A stretch of DNA of 64,000 nt from Nitrosomonadales bacterium (GTDB taxonomy: Bacteria > Pseudomonadota > Gammaproteobacteria > Burkholderiales > Gallionellaceae), in the NCBI GenBank assembly GCA_016177795.1, contig JACOUM010000012.1:62001-126000 (forward strand), in the 5' to 3' direction. Made by a program: the position numbers and the translations under genes. This document shows, piece by piece, positions 24,999 through 34,106 of this stretch (the stretch's first letter is position 1; every line of letters starts with the position of its first letter). The notes beneath the pieces were generated by a model. It had not been told where the DNA came from and did no database searches. It saw only the letters and a program-made list of their open reading frames with translations.

Positions 24999-25541
24999 AT
25001 GCACAAAGTTCTCGTATTACTCGCGCAAGGCTGCGAAGAAATTGAAGCCGTGACGACCATCGATATCCTGCGCCGCGCCGGAATCGAAGTAACCAGTGCG
25101 GGTCTGGACGACCTGCCGGTATTGGCCAGTCGCGGCGTGGTATTGCTGCCCGACACCACACTGGATCTCGCACAGCACCAGGAATTCGACATGATCGTAC
25201 TGCCCGGCGGACAGCCCGGCACCGACAACCTCAGGGCGGACAAACGCCTGATCGCGCTGTTGCAGCAAATGGCGCAGCAGGGAAAATATGTCGCCGCGAT
25301 TTGCGCCGCACCGTCGGTACTCGCTGCTGCCGGATTGCTGGACGGACGCAAGGCCACCTGTTATCCGACCTGTCTGGATGATTTCCCCAAGGTGAATCTG
25401 CAAACTGCCGCCGTCGTCGAAGACGGCAATATCACTACCTCGCGCGGCCCCGGCACGGCAATGGATTTTGCGCTGGCGCTGGTGGAACGGCTGGCCGGCA
25501 AGGCCAAACGGCAGGAGGTCGAAGCGGCTTTGGTACGCTAG
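24999..25541 (+). CDS. DJ-1/PfpI family protein (YajL-like)
   Basis: The 180-residue protein has the DJ-1 fold, with the reactive Cys102 in AAICAAPSVLAAAGLLDG and the acidic partner in GCEEIEAVTTIDIL. Close homologues (YajL, DJ-1) are described as chaperones or glyoxalase-like enzymes acting under oxidative or electrophile stress. The ATG at 24999 has a GGGGGACC ribosome-binding site; an in-frame ATG eight codons upstream lacks one. The methyltransferase gene begins one base after the stop. Confidence 0.92.
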   Translation: MHKVLVLLAQGCEEIEAVTTIDILRRAGIEVTSAGLDDLPVLASRGVVLLPDTTLDLAQHQEFDMIVLPGGQPGTDNLRADKRLIALLQQMAQQGKYVAAICAAPSVLAAAGLLDGRKATCYPTCLDDFPKVNLQTAAVVEDGNITTSRGPGTAMDFALALVERLAGKAKRQEVEAALVR

Positions 25542-25542
25542 T

Positions 25543-26253
25543 GTGCGCGCCCTCTGGCGACGCTATCTCAACGGCAACCCGGAATATCTTGCGCACTATT
25601 ACTGGTGGGCTTATCTGGCGCCGTTCGGCGTGTGGTTTTTCAGCCATCACCTCGTCATCAATTCAATCCTGTTCGGCCAGTACCGCCGCATTCTCGACGC
25701 GCTGTTGCGGCATCTGCACACCGCTCCATGCGGGCGCATGCTGCAACTCACCTGCGCCTACGGCAAGCTGACGCCTGCGCTGGCCGGGCTTACCGATGAA
25801 CTGCATCTCACCGACGTTGCTTCCATTCAGCTGAAAATTGCCGGAAACGGGTTGGCGCATCAGCATCGCTCCGCGTTGATGGCGCGCATGAATGCGGAAT
25901 CCATGGCCTATGCCGCCAGCAGTTTCGATACGGTGGTTATTTTCTTTTTGCTGCATGAACTGCCGCCGGCAGCACGACAACGCGCGCTGAGCGAAGCGCT
26001 GCGCGTCCTCAAACCGGGCGGACGCCTGTTGATTGCCGAATACGGCATCGACCGCAACCGGCATCCGTTGCACCGGATCACCCTGCTGCGCCGGGCAATC
26101 GAGCGCCTCGAGCCATTCCTGCACGATTTCCAGCAGGACGATCTGCCGGCGCAACTGCAAAGCTGCGCCCTGAAACACGGCAAGTCGCTGCAACCGGCTG
26201 ACGAACAAGCCCTGTTCGGCGGCTATTATCGCGTCATGCTGTTTAACGCCTGA
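25543..26253 (+). CDS. rquA: RquA-like class I methyltransferase (possible rhodoquinone synthesis)
   Basis: About 236 residues from a GTG at 25543. The N-terminus has AHYYWWAYLAPFGVWFFSHH, and the SAM region reads GRMLQLTCAYGKLTPALAG instead of the usual GxGxG. Both are hallmarks, from memory, of RquA, which replaces the methoxy group of ubiquinone to give rhodoquinone. The rest is a typical methyltransferase: FDTVVIFFLLHELPPAARQR and ALRVLKPGGRLLIAEYG. Rhodoquinone would suit fumarate reduction under low oxygen. The alternative is a generic UbiE-like methyltransferase. The frame is open upstream inside the DJ-1 gene, so the start is uncertain; the GTG directly after the DJ-1 stop favours coupling. 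Confidence 0.68.
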   Translation: MRALWRRYLNGNPEYLAHYYWWAYLAPFGVWFFSHHLVINSILFGQYRRILDALLRHLHTAPCGRMLQLTCAYGKLTPALAGLTDELHLTDVASIQLKIAGNGLAHQHRSALMARMNAESMAYAASSFDTVVIFFLLHELPPAARQRALSEALRVLKPGGRLLIAEYGIDRNRHPLHRITLLRRAIERLEPFLHDFQQDDLPAQLQSCALKHGKSLQPADEQALFGGYYRVMLFNA

Positions 26254-26330
26254 TACCTCAAAAAACCCGGCCAGAGCCCGACAGCCAAATCCGCCAACGG
26301 CGGGATTGGCCAACTTTCGGTATAGTTGCC

Positions 26331-27647
26331 ATGAAACATGGACCGGAGCAAGCCATGCGCAACAACCTCGCACCCGATGTCACCTTCCGCGAAACCTGGG
26401 CCTGGGCGATGTACGATTTCGCCAATTCCGGCTACACGACCATCGTCATCACCGCGATCTTCAACGCCTATTTCGTCGCAGTGGTGGCAGACAACACCCC
26501 CTGGGCAACGTTGGCCTGGACGCTATCGCTGGCGCTCTCCTACGCGCTGATCATGCTGACCGCGCCGCTGCTGGGCGCGTATGCCGATGCCTACGCCGCG
26601 AAAAAGCGCCTGCTGCTTTTCACCACGGCGGGCTGCGTGGCGTTCACCGCCGCCCTTGCCTGCGCCGGGCCGGGCAACCTGTGGCTGGCGATCCTGCTGA
26701 TCGTGCTTTCCAATTTCTTCTACGGCAGCGGCGAGAACCTGATTGCCGCGTTCCTGCCGGAGCTGGCGCGGGAGGAATCCATCGGGCGGGTCTCGGGCTG
26801 GGGCTGGAGCCTCGGTTATGTGGGCGGACTGGTCAGCCTCGGCGCCTGCCTCGCCTACGTGAGCTGGGCGCAGGCGCGCGGCGATAGCGCCGCCGACTTC
26901 GTGCCGGTCACCATGCTGATCACGGCGACGCTGTTCGCTGCGGCGAGCCTGCCGACTTTCCTGCTCCTGAAAGAGCGCGCGCAGCCCCAGCCGCATCTTG
27001 CGGGAAAGAACATGGCGCAGGAAGCCTTCGCACGGCTGGCGCAGACCGTGCACCAGGCACAGCATTACCGCGACCTGCGGCGCTTCCTGGTCTGCACGGT
27101 GTTCTATCAGGCAGGCATCCAGGCGGTGATCACGCTGGCCGCGATCTATGCGCAGCAGGTGATGCGGTTCACCACGCAGCAGACGCTGCTGCTGATCTTC
27201 GTGGTCAATATCACCGCCGCCTTCGGCGCTTTCGCGTTCGGCTATCTGCAGGACCGCATCGGCCATATCCCGGCCATCGCGCTGACACTGGCCGGCTGGA
27301 TGGTGATGGTGGTGATGGCCTGGGCGGCGGAGGGGCCGGGGCTGTTCTGGGCGGCGGCCAACCTGGCCGGCCTGTGCATGGGCGCCAGCCAGTCGGCAGG
27401 CCGCGCGCTGGTGGGACTGTTCTCCCCACCCACGCGCCGCGCGGAATTTTTCGGCCTGTGGGGACTGGCGGTGAAACTGTCCGCCATCCTCGGGCCGGTG
27501 ACCTACGGGCTGGTGAGCTGGCTCACGCAAGGCGATCATCGCTTGGCGATATTGATCACCGGCAGTTATTTTCTGGCCGGCCTGCTGATCCTGCTGGGAG
27601 TGGATGTACAACGCGGCCGCCGCGCCGCCTTGCGGGAAGATTCGTAA
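26331..27647 (+). CDS. MFS transporter, UMF1 (Atg22-like) family
   Basis: This 438-residue protein has about 12 membrane helices and the UMF1-family start FRETWAWAMYDFANSGYTTI. Other recognisable segments are SNFFYGSGENLIAAFLPELA, RVSGWGWSLGYVGGLVSLGA and GLCMGASQSAGRALVGLFSP. Substrates of bacterial UMF1 proteins are mostly unknown; the eukaryotic relative Atg22 exports amino acids from the vacuole. No ligand gene is adjacent. It converges with the CREST gene, with four bases between stop codons. Confidence 0.9.
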   Translation: MKHGPEQAMRNNLAPDVTFRETWAWAMYDFANSGYTTIVITAIFNAYFVAVVADNTPWATLAWTLSLALSYALIMLTAPLLGAYADAYAAKKRLLLFTTAGCVAFTAALACAGPGNLWLAILLIVLSNFFYGSGENLIAAFLPELAREESIGRVSGWGWSLGYVGGLVSLGACLAYVSWAQARGDSAADFVPVTMLITATLFAAASLPTFLLLKERAQPQPHLAGKNMAQEAFARLAQTVHQAQHYRDLRRFLVCTVFYQAGIQAVITLAAIYAQQVMRFTTQQTLLLIFVVNITAAFGAFAFGYLQDRIGHIPAIALTLAGWMVMVVMAWAAEGPGLFWAAANLAGLCMGASQSAGRALVGLFSPPTRRAEFFGLWGLAVKLSAILGPVTYGLVSWLTQGDHRLAILITGSYFLAGLLILLGVDVQRGRRAALREDS

Positions 27648-27651
27648 AGAC

Positions 27652-28428
27652 TCAGACACGCGTTCGCAGGCGCAGCATGCGCACTATCTGATACATCGCC
27701 AAAGCGGCCAGCAGGTGTTTCAGCGTATGGCCGCCGACCTGCCCGAGAGCGTAGATGCGGCGGTCGAACAGTTCTGCCGCCAGCGCCGCGCCATACAGCA
27801 TGGCGGCGCGGTACAAATCTGCGCCGCGACTGTAACGCGGCGGAAAGAGATGCATCAACAAAAGAATGGCGAGCAGCGCATACGCCTGGAACGCGAAATA
27901 GGGCAGCACGTTGCCGCTGCCCAGCGCCTCGCTTTGCAACCAATACCACACCGTGCCCGCGCCCGCTGCAGCCAGCGGCAGCAACAGCAGCAGCCCGGCC
28001 CTGATGCTGCAACGTTCCGCGATCACGGCGGACAGCAATGCGGCAAAGCATACGCTGATCGGCAGACGGTCCCAGAACAGCCGCGCATTGTCCGGCGCGA
28101 GGTGATACCAGGCCGACCCGAACGCGGTCGCGGCCAGCGCGACGAAGAACAGCGCGTAAGGCAAGTGTTCAGTCCGGTCGATAAACGCAGCGCGCCCGGG
28201 GCGCAGCACGGCATTCAGCCCCGCCACGGCAACCGCAAGAAACGCCAGGTTGGAAATTACGTCGAGGAAATTCGGCACGCCGAGCAACGCGCGGGTATCG
28301 GCGAAACGGTGGTAGTCCTGCGGTTGCGGGAACGGCGGCAGCAGCGCCAGCGCAATTGCCATGGCGACCGCAAACGCCGGCAACAATCCCGCGCGCCATC
28401 CACCGTCGAACCTCATCGCCCGCTCCAC
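27652..28428 (-). CDS. CREST-superfamily membrane hydrolase (alkaline ceramidase-like)
   Basis: The 258-residue protein has seven predicted membrane helices and the CREST pattern of zinc ligands: a Ser-containing VPNFLDVISNLAFLAV helix, FGSAWYHLAPDNARLFWDRL with the first His and Asp, and GGHTLKHLLAALAMY with the last two His. Eukaryotic relatives are alkaline ceramidases and PAQR receptors; bacterial members are mostly uncharacterised amide hydrolases. It is divergent from the acyl-activating fusion gene, 90 bases away, which hints at a common role in lipid remodelling. Confidence 0.8.
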   Translation of the reverse strand: MERAMRFDGGWRAGLLPAFAVAMAIALALLPPFPQPQDYHRFADTRALLGVPNFLDVISNLAFLAVAVAGLNAVLRPGRAAFIDRTEHLPYALFFVALAATAFGSAWYHLAPDNARLFWDRLPISVCFAALLSAVIAERCSIRAGLLLLLPLAAAGAGTVWYWLQSEALGSGNVLPYFAFQAYALLAILLLMHLFPPRYSRGADLYRAAMLYGAALAAELFDRRIYALGQVGGHTLKHLLAALAMYQIVRMLRLRTRV

Positions 28429-28518
28429 CCTTGCGCCTGACTTGGCTGTTTTGTCATAAGTGATATTCTACAGGCCTGGATTGAATTTCGTTTCGCGCCA
28501 CCTCGGGGGAGAACGAAC

Positions 28519-31359
28519 TTGAACGAACGGCAGGATACGCCCACAACCGATATTGGCGACGCAGCCGGCGTGTTGCTGGAGACTGTGCGCCGGTTCGCCG
28601 CCGAATCGCATGCCCGCTCCGGAGGAGAAATTCAGGTAACGCTGGACAGCTCCTTCGAAAAAGACCTGGGCCTGGACAGCCTCGGACGCGTGGAACTGCT
28701 GATACGCGTCGAGCGCGCATTCGCTATCAGTCTGCCGGAACAACTGCTGGCCGGCGCCGAAACGCCGCGCGACCTGCTGCGCGCGGTACTGGTCGCCGCC
28801 CCTGCCACGGCGGCAGCGGTGGATATGCCGAGGAGCGAAGCCCCGCAACGGGTGGCTGATGAGCCATCCGCCACGCTCACGCTGGCGGAAGTGCTGGACT
28901 GGCATGTGCGCGCCCATCCGCAGCGGACACACATCATCCTGCTGGACGAAGCGGGCGGCGAAACGGCCATCAGCTATGCCGCGCTGCGCGAAGGCGCCGC
29001 GGAAATCACCTCCGGCCTGCTGGAACGCGGCTTGCAACCTGGCCAGTCGGTGGCGCTCATGCTGCCCACCGGCCGCGACTACTTCCACTGCTTTTTCGGC
29101 GTGCTGCTGGCAGGCGGTGTGCCGGTACCCATCTATCCCCCTGCCCGCCCCTCGCAGATCGAGGATCATCTGCGCCGCCACGCCGGCATCCTGTCCAACG
29201 CGCTCGCCGCCATGCTGATCACGGTGCCCGAGGCCAAGCCGGTGGCGCGCCTGCTCAAAGCGCAGGTGGAAACATTGCATGCGGTGGTCACCGCGGACGA
29301 ACTGTCCCAGCCCGGAAGGCCGGCGCCGGGATATGCGCTCCAGGCCGGACAGATCGCGCTGCTGCAATACACCTCCGGCAGCACCGCCAACCCCAAGGGT
29401 GTCGCGCTGACCCATGCCAACCTGCTGGCCAACATTCGCGCCATGGGGCAGGCGGCACAGGTCGATTCGACCGATGTGTTCGTCAGCTGGCTGCCGCTGT
29501 ACCACGACATGGGGCTGATCGGCGCGTGGCTGGGCAGCCTGTACTATGCCTTTCCGCTGGTGGTGATGTCGCCGCTCACCTTCCTGGCGCGCCCGGAGCG
29601 CTGGCTGTGGGCGATCCATCGCTACCGCGGCACCCTGTCGGCCTCGCCCAATTTCGGCTACGAACTGTGCCTGCGCAGAATTCCTGAGCAAGTCCTCGAC
29701 GGGCTTGACCTGTCGGGCTGGCGCATGGCCTTCAACGGCGCCGAGCCGGTCAGCCCGGATACCCTCGCCAATTTCGCACAGCATTTCGGCCGCTACGGCC
29801 TGCGCCCGGAAGCGCTCGCTCCGGTGTATGGCTTGGCGGAATGCTCGGTGGGGCTGGCCTTCCCGCCGCCCGGCCGCGGGCCGCTGGTCGACCGCATCAG
29901 CCGCGAACGCTTCGCGCGCTCCGGCCGCGCGGAACCTGTCGGCAACGAAGAGGCGGATGCGCTGCGCTTCGTCGCCTGCGGCCGGCCGCTGCCCGGCCAT
30001 CAGATCAGGGTGGTCGATGGCACCGGCCGCGAGGTCGGCGAGCGCGTCGAAGGCCGTCTGGAATTCAAGGGACCGTCCGCGACCGCAGGCTATTTTCGCA
30101 ATCCGGAGCAGAACCGCCGGATGTTCCATGACGACTGGCTGGATTCCGGAGACTACGCCTATCTCGCCGCGGGCGACGTCTACCTGACCGGCCGTGCGAA
30201 GGACATCGTCATCCGCGCCGGACGCAACATCTATCCCCATGAACTGGAAGAAGCAGTAGGCAATGTCCCCGGGGTGCGCAAGGGTTGCGTCGCGGTATTC
30301 GGCAGCCCGGACCCGGTATCCGGCACGGAACGGCTGGTGGTGATGGCCGAGACGCGCGAAACCGACTCGTCCCGACGCGAGGAACTGCGCAGCCGGGTCA
30401 GCGCACTGACGCTGGATATTCTGGGCACGCCGGCAGACGACATCGTGCTGGCACCGCTTCACAGCGTGCTCAAGACCTCCAGCGGCAAGATCCGCCGCGC
30501 GGCCTGCCGCGAGCTGTACGAACGGGGCGCCGCGCCCGAGCGCGCGGTCTGGTGGCAGGTGGTGCGTCTGGCGTGGGCCGGGCTGCTACCCCAGTTGCGC
30601 CGCAGCAGCCGCGTGGCGGCGGATGTCGTCTATGCCGCCTATGTGTGGGCGCTGTTCTGGCTGATGGCGCCGGCGACCTGGCTGGCGGCCGTGCTGCTGC
30701 CTCGCCCCGCCTGGAGCTGGGCGGCAAGCCGCACCAGCGCGCGCCTGTTTGCGCGCCTGACAGGCACGCCGCTGGCGGTGCACGGGCTGGAGAACCTCCC
30801 CGTCACACCCTGCGTGCTGGCGGCCAACCATGCCAGCTATCTGGACGGTATCGTGCTCGCCGCGGCGCTGCCGATTGAAGGAAGACAGTACAGTTTCGTC
30901 GCCAAGAAGGAGCTGCTCGACAAGTTCGTTCCGCGCACCTACCTGCAGCATATCGGCACGGATTTCGTCGAGCGTTTCGATCTGCAGCAAGGCGTGGCGG
31001 ACGTGCAGCAGGTGGCCACTTCACTGCAGGCAGGCCACTGTCCGATTTTTTTTCCGGAAGGGACGTTTGATCGCATGCCCGGTCTGCTGCCTTTCCGCAT
31101 GGGGGCGTTCGCGGTGGCCTCCAAAGCGGATGTGCCGGTCGTGCCGGTGGCGATACGCGGCACGCGCTCCATCCTGCGTGCCGATCACTGGTTCCCGCGC
31201 CGCGGCAGCATCACCGTCACGATAAGCGCACCCATCATGCCGGACGGCAAAGACTGGGCGGCTGCGATCCGCCTGCGCAACGCAGCCCGCGCGGAAATCC
31301 TGCGCCTGTGCGGAGAGCCGGACCTCGCGTCGGCGGAATCGCCGGCTCAATTCCGTTAA
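28519..31359 (+). CDS. ACP - acyl-AMP ligase - PlsC acyltransferase fusion
   Basis: A 946-residue three-domain protein. Residues 20-85 are an acyl-carrier domain with the phosphopantetheine Ser54 in DLGLDSLGRVEL. Residues about 105-665 form an adenylating domain with YTSGSTANPKGVALTH near 284-299, YGLAECSVG and YLTGRAKDIVIRAGRN, typical of fatty-acyl-AMP ligases. Residues about 745-935 form a PlsC/LPLAT acyltransferase with NHASYLDG near 769 and FPEGTFDRMPGL near 845. This would activate a fatty acid, load it on the carrier and transfer it to an acceptor such as a lysophospholipid. A TTG start at 28519 follows a GGGGGAG ribosome-binding site. The acceptor is unknown. Confidence 0.9.
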   Translation: MNERQDTPTTDIGDAAGVLLETVRRFAAESHARSGGEIQVTLDSSFEKDLGLDSLGRVELLIRVERAFAISLPEQLLAGAETPRDLLRAVLVAAPATAAAVDMPRSEAPQRVADEPSATLTLAEVLDWHVRAHPQRTHIILLDEAGGETAISYAALREGAAEITSGLLERGLQPGQSVALMLPTGRDYFHCFFGVLLAGGVPVPIYPPARPSQIEDHLRRHAGILSNALAAMLITVPEAKPVARLLKAQVETLHAVVTADELSQPGRPAPGYALQAGQIALLQYTSGSTANPKGVALTHANLLANIRAMGQAAQVDSTDVFVSWLPLYHDMGLIGAWLGSLYYAFPLVVMSPLTFLARPERWLWAIHRYRGTLSASPNFGYELCLRRIPEQVLDGLDLSGWRMAFNGAEPVSPDTLANFAQHFGRYGLRPEALAPVYGLAECSVGLAFPPPGRGPLVDRISRERFARSGRAEPVGNEEADALRFVACGRPLPGHQIRVVDGTGREVGERVEGRLEFKGPSATAGYFRNPEQNRRMFHDDWLDSGDYAYLAAGDVYLTGRAKDIVIRAGRNIYPHELEEAVGNVPGVRKGCVAVFGSPDPVSGTERLVVMAETRETDSSRREELRSRVSALTLDILGTPADDIVLAPLHSVLKTSSGKIRRAACRELYERGAAPERAVWWQVVRLAWAGLLPQLRRSSRVAADVVYAAYVWALFWLMAPATWLAAVLLPRPAWSWAASRTSARLFARLTGTPLAVHGLENLPVTPCVLAANHASYLDGIVLAAALPIEGRQYSFVAKKELLDKFVPRTYLQHIGTDFVERFDLQQGVADVQQVATSLQAGHCPIFFPEGTFDRMPGLLPFRMGAFAVASKADVPVVPVAIRGTRSILRADHWFPRRGSITVTISAPIMPDGKDWAAAIRLRNAARAEILRLCGEPDLASAESPAQFR

Positions 31360-31363
31360 GCGG

Positions 31364-32044
31364 CTATTCGGCTGAGATGCCCAGCTGCGCGCGCAGCCTG
31401 CCCATCATCGCGCGCAACTCGCTTACCTCCGCTTCGAGCCTGGCGACGTTGGCCTTGAGCGCGGCGATTTCGCCCACCGTCACATCGCCGGCAGACGTGG
31501 CCGATGCCGCTTTGGCGGGCGCGTGCTGCTCGATGACCGGCGCGCCGGAGAGCAGGTGCATCCAGCGGTTTTCGCGCGCGCCGGGCTGGCGCGGCAACTC
31601 CACCACCAGGCCGCCCGCCGCGCGCTCGGCCAGCTCGGCCAGAAAACTCTCGACCGAAGAAATGTCGGCGAACTTGTGCAACCTTTCGCAGTTGAGGCGC
31701 AACTCCCCCGCCGTCTGCGGGCCGCGCAACATCAGTATGGCCAGCAAGGCAGTGGACTGCGTGGGGATGTGCAGCACCCGCTCGATGTTGTGCGCATAGC
31801 GCGACACCCTGCCCCCGCTGGTTTCCATGATCAGCGACAATCCCCTCAGGCTGTCCAGCACCACCAGTACATCCGCTTCGGAGGCCTCGATAACCGGATC
31901 GCGGCTGCTCTTCTGGTTGCAGCCGGAAACCAGGGAATTCAGCGTCAACGGATAAGAGTCCGGCACCGTGCGCTGTTTCTCGGCGAGCACGCCGAGGACG
32001 CGGGTTTCAAGAAAGGAAAGAACGGGAAGATTTGTTGACATCAT
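31364..32044 (-). CDS. yceH: YceH family (DUF480) protein
   Basis: The 226-residue protein matches Yce[61 protein letters not shown] and [20 protein letters not shown], forming two winged-helix domains. The C-terminal tail (about 190-225) is a short coiled coil ([18 protein letters not shown]-like). YceH is conserved in proteobacteria but lacks a settled role. It converges with the fusion gene above, four bases apart. Confidence 0.92.
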   Translation of the reverse strand: MMSTNLPVLSFLETRVLGVLAEKQRTVPDSYPLTLNSLVSGCNQKSSRDPVIEASEADVLVVLDSLRGLSLIMETSGGRVSRYAHNIERVLHIPTQSTALLAILMLRGPQTAGELRLNCERLHKFADISSVESFLAELAERAAGGLVVELPRQPGARENRWMHLLSGAPVIEQHAPAKAASATSAGDVTVGEIAALKANVARLEAEVSELRAMMGRLRAQLGISAE

Positions 32045-32103
32045 TTACCCTGAATAAAAAATTTGCAGGTTTGCACCTCATGAAGAAATAGCCGCATTTT
32101 CCA

Positions 32104-32131
32104 TTTCGTGCTTTTCGTGTATTTCGTGGAC
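32104..32131. repeat. single arm of the CACGAAA repeat
   Basis: TTCGTGCTTTTCGTGTATTT followed by CGTGGAC matches the right arm of the elements at 24271 and 42475, but no left arm was found in the 105-base gap between yceH and the djlA-like gene. It is a degenerate copy. Confidence 0.7.
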
Positions 32132-32149
32132 CGACTGCTTCTTTCCGAG

Positions 32150-32977
32150 TCAAACATTCCGGTTCTTCTTGATCAAATCGTAGGCCAGCTGGATTTCCTT
32201 GGCCTGCTCGGTTGCCATCGCGATCATGTCTTCCGGCACGCCCTGCCCCATCAGCTTGTCCGGGTGGTACTGGCTCATCAGCTTGCGATAGGCGCGCTTG
32301 ACCTCCGCGTCGCTGCTGTCTTTGGTGACGCCCAGCGCCTTGTAGGCATCGTCCAATGCTGCGGCTGAGCTGACCTGTCCGCCGGCGAAATGGGTCTGGT
32401 TCAGCACCATCTCGACCATCTGCCTGAATGCGGCCGGGCCGTAGCCGAGATATCCGGCGATCTCGGTCAGCAACGTCTCTTCCGCCGGATGCAAATGTCC
32501 GTCCGCCAGCGCCATCACGATGAGATAAACCAGCAACATCTGCTTCAAATCTCTCGTGTGCCCGCAAACGGCCATGAATTTCCTGCATACCGGCTCGATG
32601 TCGAACTCCGGTTCGGCGCCGCGCTTGAACAGGGCAATCGCCTGCTGGCGATGCTCCGCAGTCATACCGAGTTTCTGCATGAACTGCTCGACATGGTCGA
32701 TCTCGTCCTGCGAGACGCGCCCGTCCGCCTTGGCCAGCTTGCCCATCGAGATGAACACCGTCTCGAGGAAAACGGCCTGGCGGATCGCATTCTGCAGCGG
32801 GTTCAGCGCACCGGCGCCAAGCGCCCGCATGCGATCGATGACCGACCCGACGAACAGGCCGAGCAGCGCCCCGAAGAACCCTAAAAAGTAATAACCCGCA
32901 ATGAAACCGATAAGCTTGAACAAGATGACTCCGGAATGAAAAATCAGGTGAAAACCAGCCGCGACAAAGGTGTGCAT
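32150..32977 (-). CDS. djlA: DjlA-like membrane-anchored co-chaperone
   Basis: From the ATG at 32977 the protein is 275 residues, as in DjlA. It has an N-terminal membrane region (about residues 5-45, GYYFLGFFGALLGLFVGSVI), a TerB-like helical domain (about 60-185) and a C-terminal J domain with the HPD motif in KLMSQYHPDKLMGQG. J domains stimulate the ATPase of DnaK; DjlA acts at the inner membrane and is linked to envelope stress. An upstream in-frame extension to 33046 is not family-like. Confidence 0.9.
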   Translation of the reverse strand: MHTFVAAGFHLIFHSGVILFKLIGFIAGYYFLGFFGALLGLFVGSVIDRMRALGAGALNPLQNAIRQAVFLETVFISMGKLAKADGRVSQDEIDHVEQFMQKLGMTAEHRQQAIALFKRGAEPEFDIEPVCRKFMAVCGHTRDLKQMLLVYLIVMALADGHLHPAEETLLTEIAGYLGYGPAAFRQMVEMVLNQTHFAGGQVSSAAALDDAYKALGVTKDSSDAEVKRAYRKLMSQYHPDKLMGQGVPEDMIAMATEQAKEIQLAYDLIKKNRNV

Positions 32978-33120
32978 TATACCTGCGGCAGTCGCCACCG
33001 CCGACTCCGCCATTTCTCCGCACGACAAAGCCCGGTGCGCAACCATCCCCGCACAACATTATTGACAGCCCCCGAAGAATTCCCATAAAGTCATTCCCAC
33101 TTGCACTTCTGCCACACGCA

Positions 33121-33157
33121 CATCGCACCGCACGCACGGTGCGGGGCGCACAGCAGA
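33121..33157. repeat. left copy of hairpin-containing direct repeat
   Basis: The 37-base unit begins CATCGCACCGCACGCACGGT and contains the hairpin CGCACCG/CGGTGCG. A copy with about seven mismatches lies at 35076-35112, in the same orientation, so the two enclose the membrane-protein/hydrolase gene pair. The rest of the 362-base gap 32978-33339 holds no gene I can support. Confidence 0.75.
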
Positions 33158-33339
33158 ATCCCCAGAACAGGAGCTGGCGCAAGGACGATTCCCGCGCCGC
33201 CGGGGGCATCGCCAGCAGCACGACTTGTTCAGAAAGGGGAATCACTTGACCGCGAATCTCACCGGAATTTCTTTCGGCAGGCACGATAAGCCGTGCGCTG
33301 TTCCTGATTACCATCAACCCCGACTTGAAGGATATCGCC

Positions 33340-34104
33340 ATGGCTGATACCACGCAGGTAGCGACAATCATCGAAGCAATCTCTGACAGAACGCTTGATT
33401 ACGCGCTTCTTCTGGCCGCCATCGGCACCTTGTCGATGGCTTTCATCGAACTCGTCAAAGGCCTGACTGCCTTGCGCCGCCATTTTCATCGCCGCGAGCT
33501 GATGCAGTGGATGCCCGATCACGACTGTCGCCGCGAAGTGCTCGTGCTCGCTGCCGGAGGCGAACAGAATGCCGGCGTGCTCTTTGACCAGCCGACCGAG
33601 CGTATGCTTGGACAAATCCAGGCGGCGGCCAACTTGGCGCTGGAATATCCCGACCGCTACCCCCATGCCTATGCATTCTTTACCCGGGAAGACCTGCAAA
33701 TGAAACTGGCGCAAGTCGGCAGCATGACCGATGACAGCGAATTGTGGGCGAACTTCGCGACGCGCACTGCGCGCGAAGGGTTCACGGCCGACGAGGCGCA
33801 ACAGTCAGAACAGGAAAGCGCAGGACGCGCCGCACAGCAAGCGCGGGTGCGCCTCGGCAATCTCATCGCGCGCCGCCTCGACATGTTCCAGAACCGCACC
33901 CAGTACCGCTGGGCGCGACTCAACCAGTTAGCCTCCATCATCGCCGGCGCAACCTTGACCGCCTATGCGCTGGCCGGCACCAACAAGATCGACAGCCCCA
34001 GGGATTTCATTGCGCTGGTGCTCCTGTCGTTGCTGGCGGGCATGCTGGCGCCTTTTGCCAAGGACGTGGTCGCCGCCATTAGCGGCCTGCGCGCCAAGAG
34101 CTGA
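33340..34104 (+). CDS. uncharacterised membrane protein, partner of the hydrolase
   Basis: The 254-residue protein has one membrane helix near residues 20-42 (LDYALLLAAIGTLSMAFIEL), a large soluble middle region (about 45-195) and two closely spaced helices near 198-245. It is not a family I recognise. The middle region is mostly helical, with an acidic/Gln-rich stretch (DEAQQSEQESAGRAAQQARV). The ATG at 33340 follows AAGGA at seven bases' distance; a TTG five codons upstream is possible but less likely. It is coupled to the hydrolase gene, which starts two bases after its stop. The two are bracketed by direct repeats. Confidence 0.75.
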   Translation: MADTTQVATIIEAISDRTLDYALLLAAIGTLSMAFIELVKGLTALRRHFHRRELMQWMPDHDCRREVLVLAAGGEQNAGVLFDQPTERMLGQIQAAANLALEYPDRYPHAYAFFTREDLQMKLAQVGSMTDDSELWANFATRTAREGFTADEAQQSEQESAGRAAQQARVRLGNLIARRLDMFQNRTQYRWARLNQLASIIAGATLTAYALAGTNKIDSPRDFIALVLLSLLAGMLAPFAKDVVAAISGLRAKS

Positions 34105-34106
34105 CC

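Noticed and set aside
28468-30462. Open frame of 664 codons on the minus strand
   Set aside because: Antisense to the ACP-ligase-PlsC fusion; no family features.
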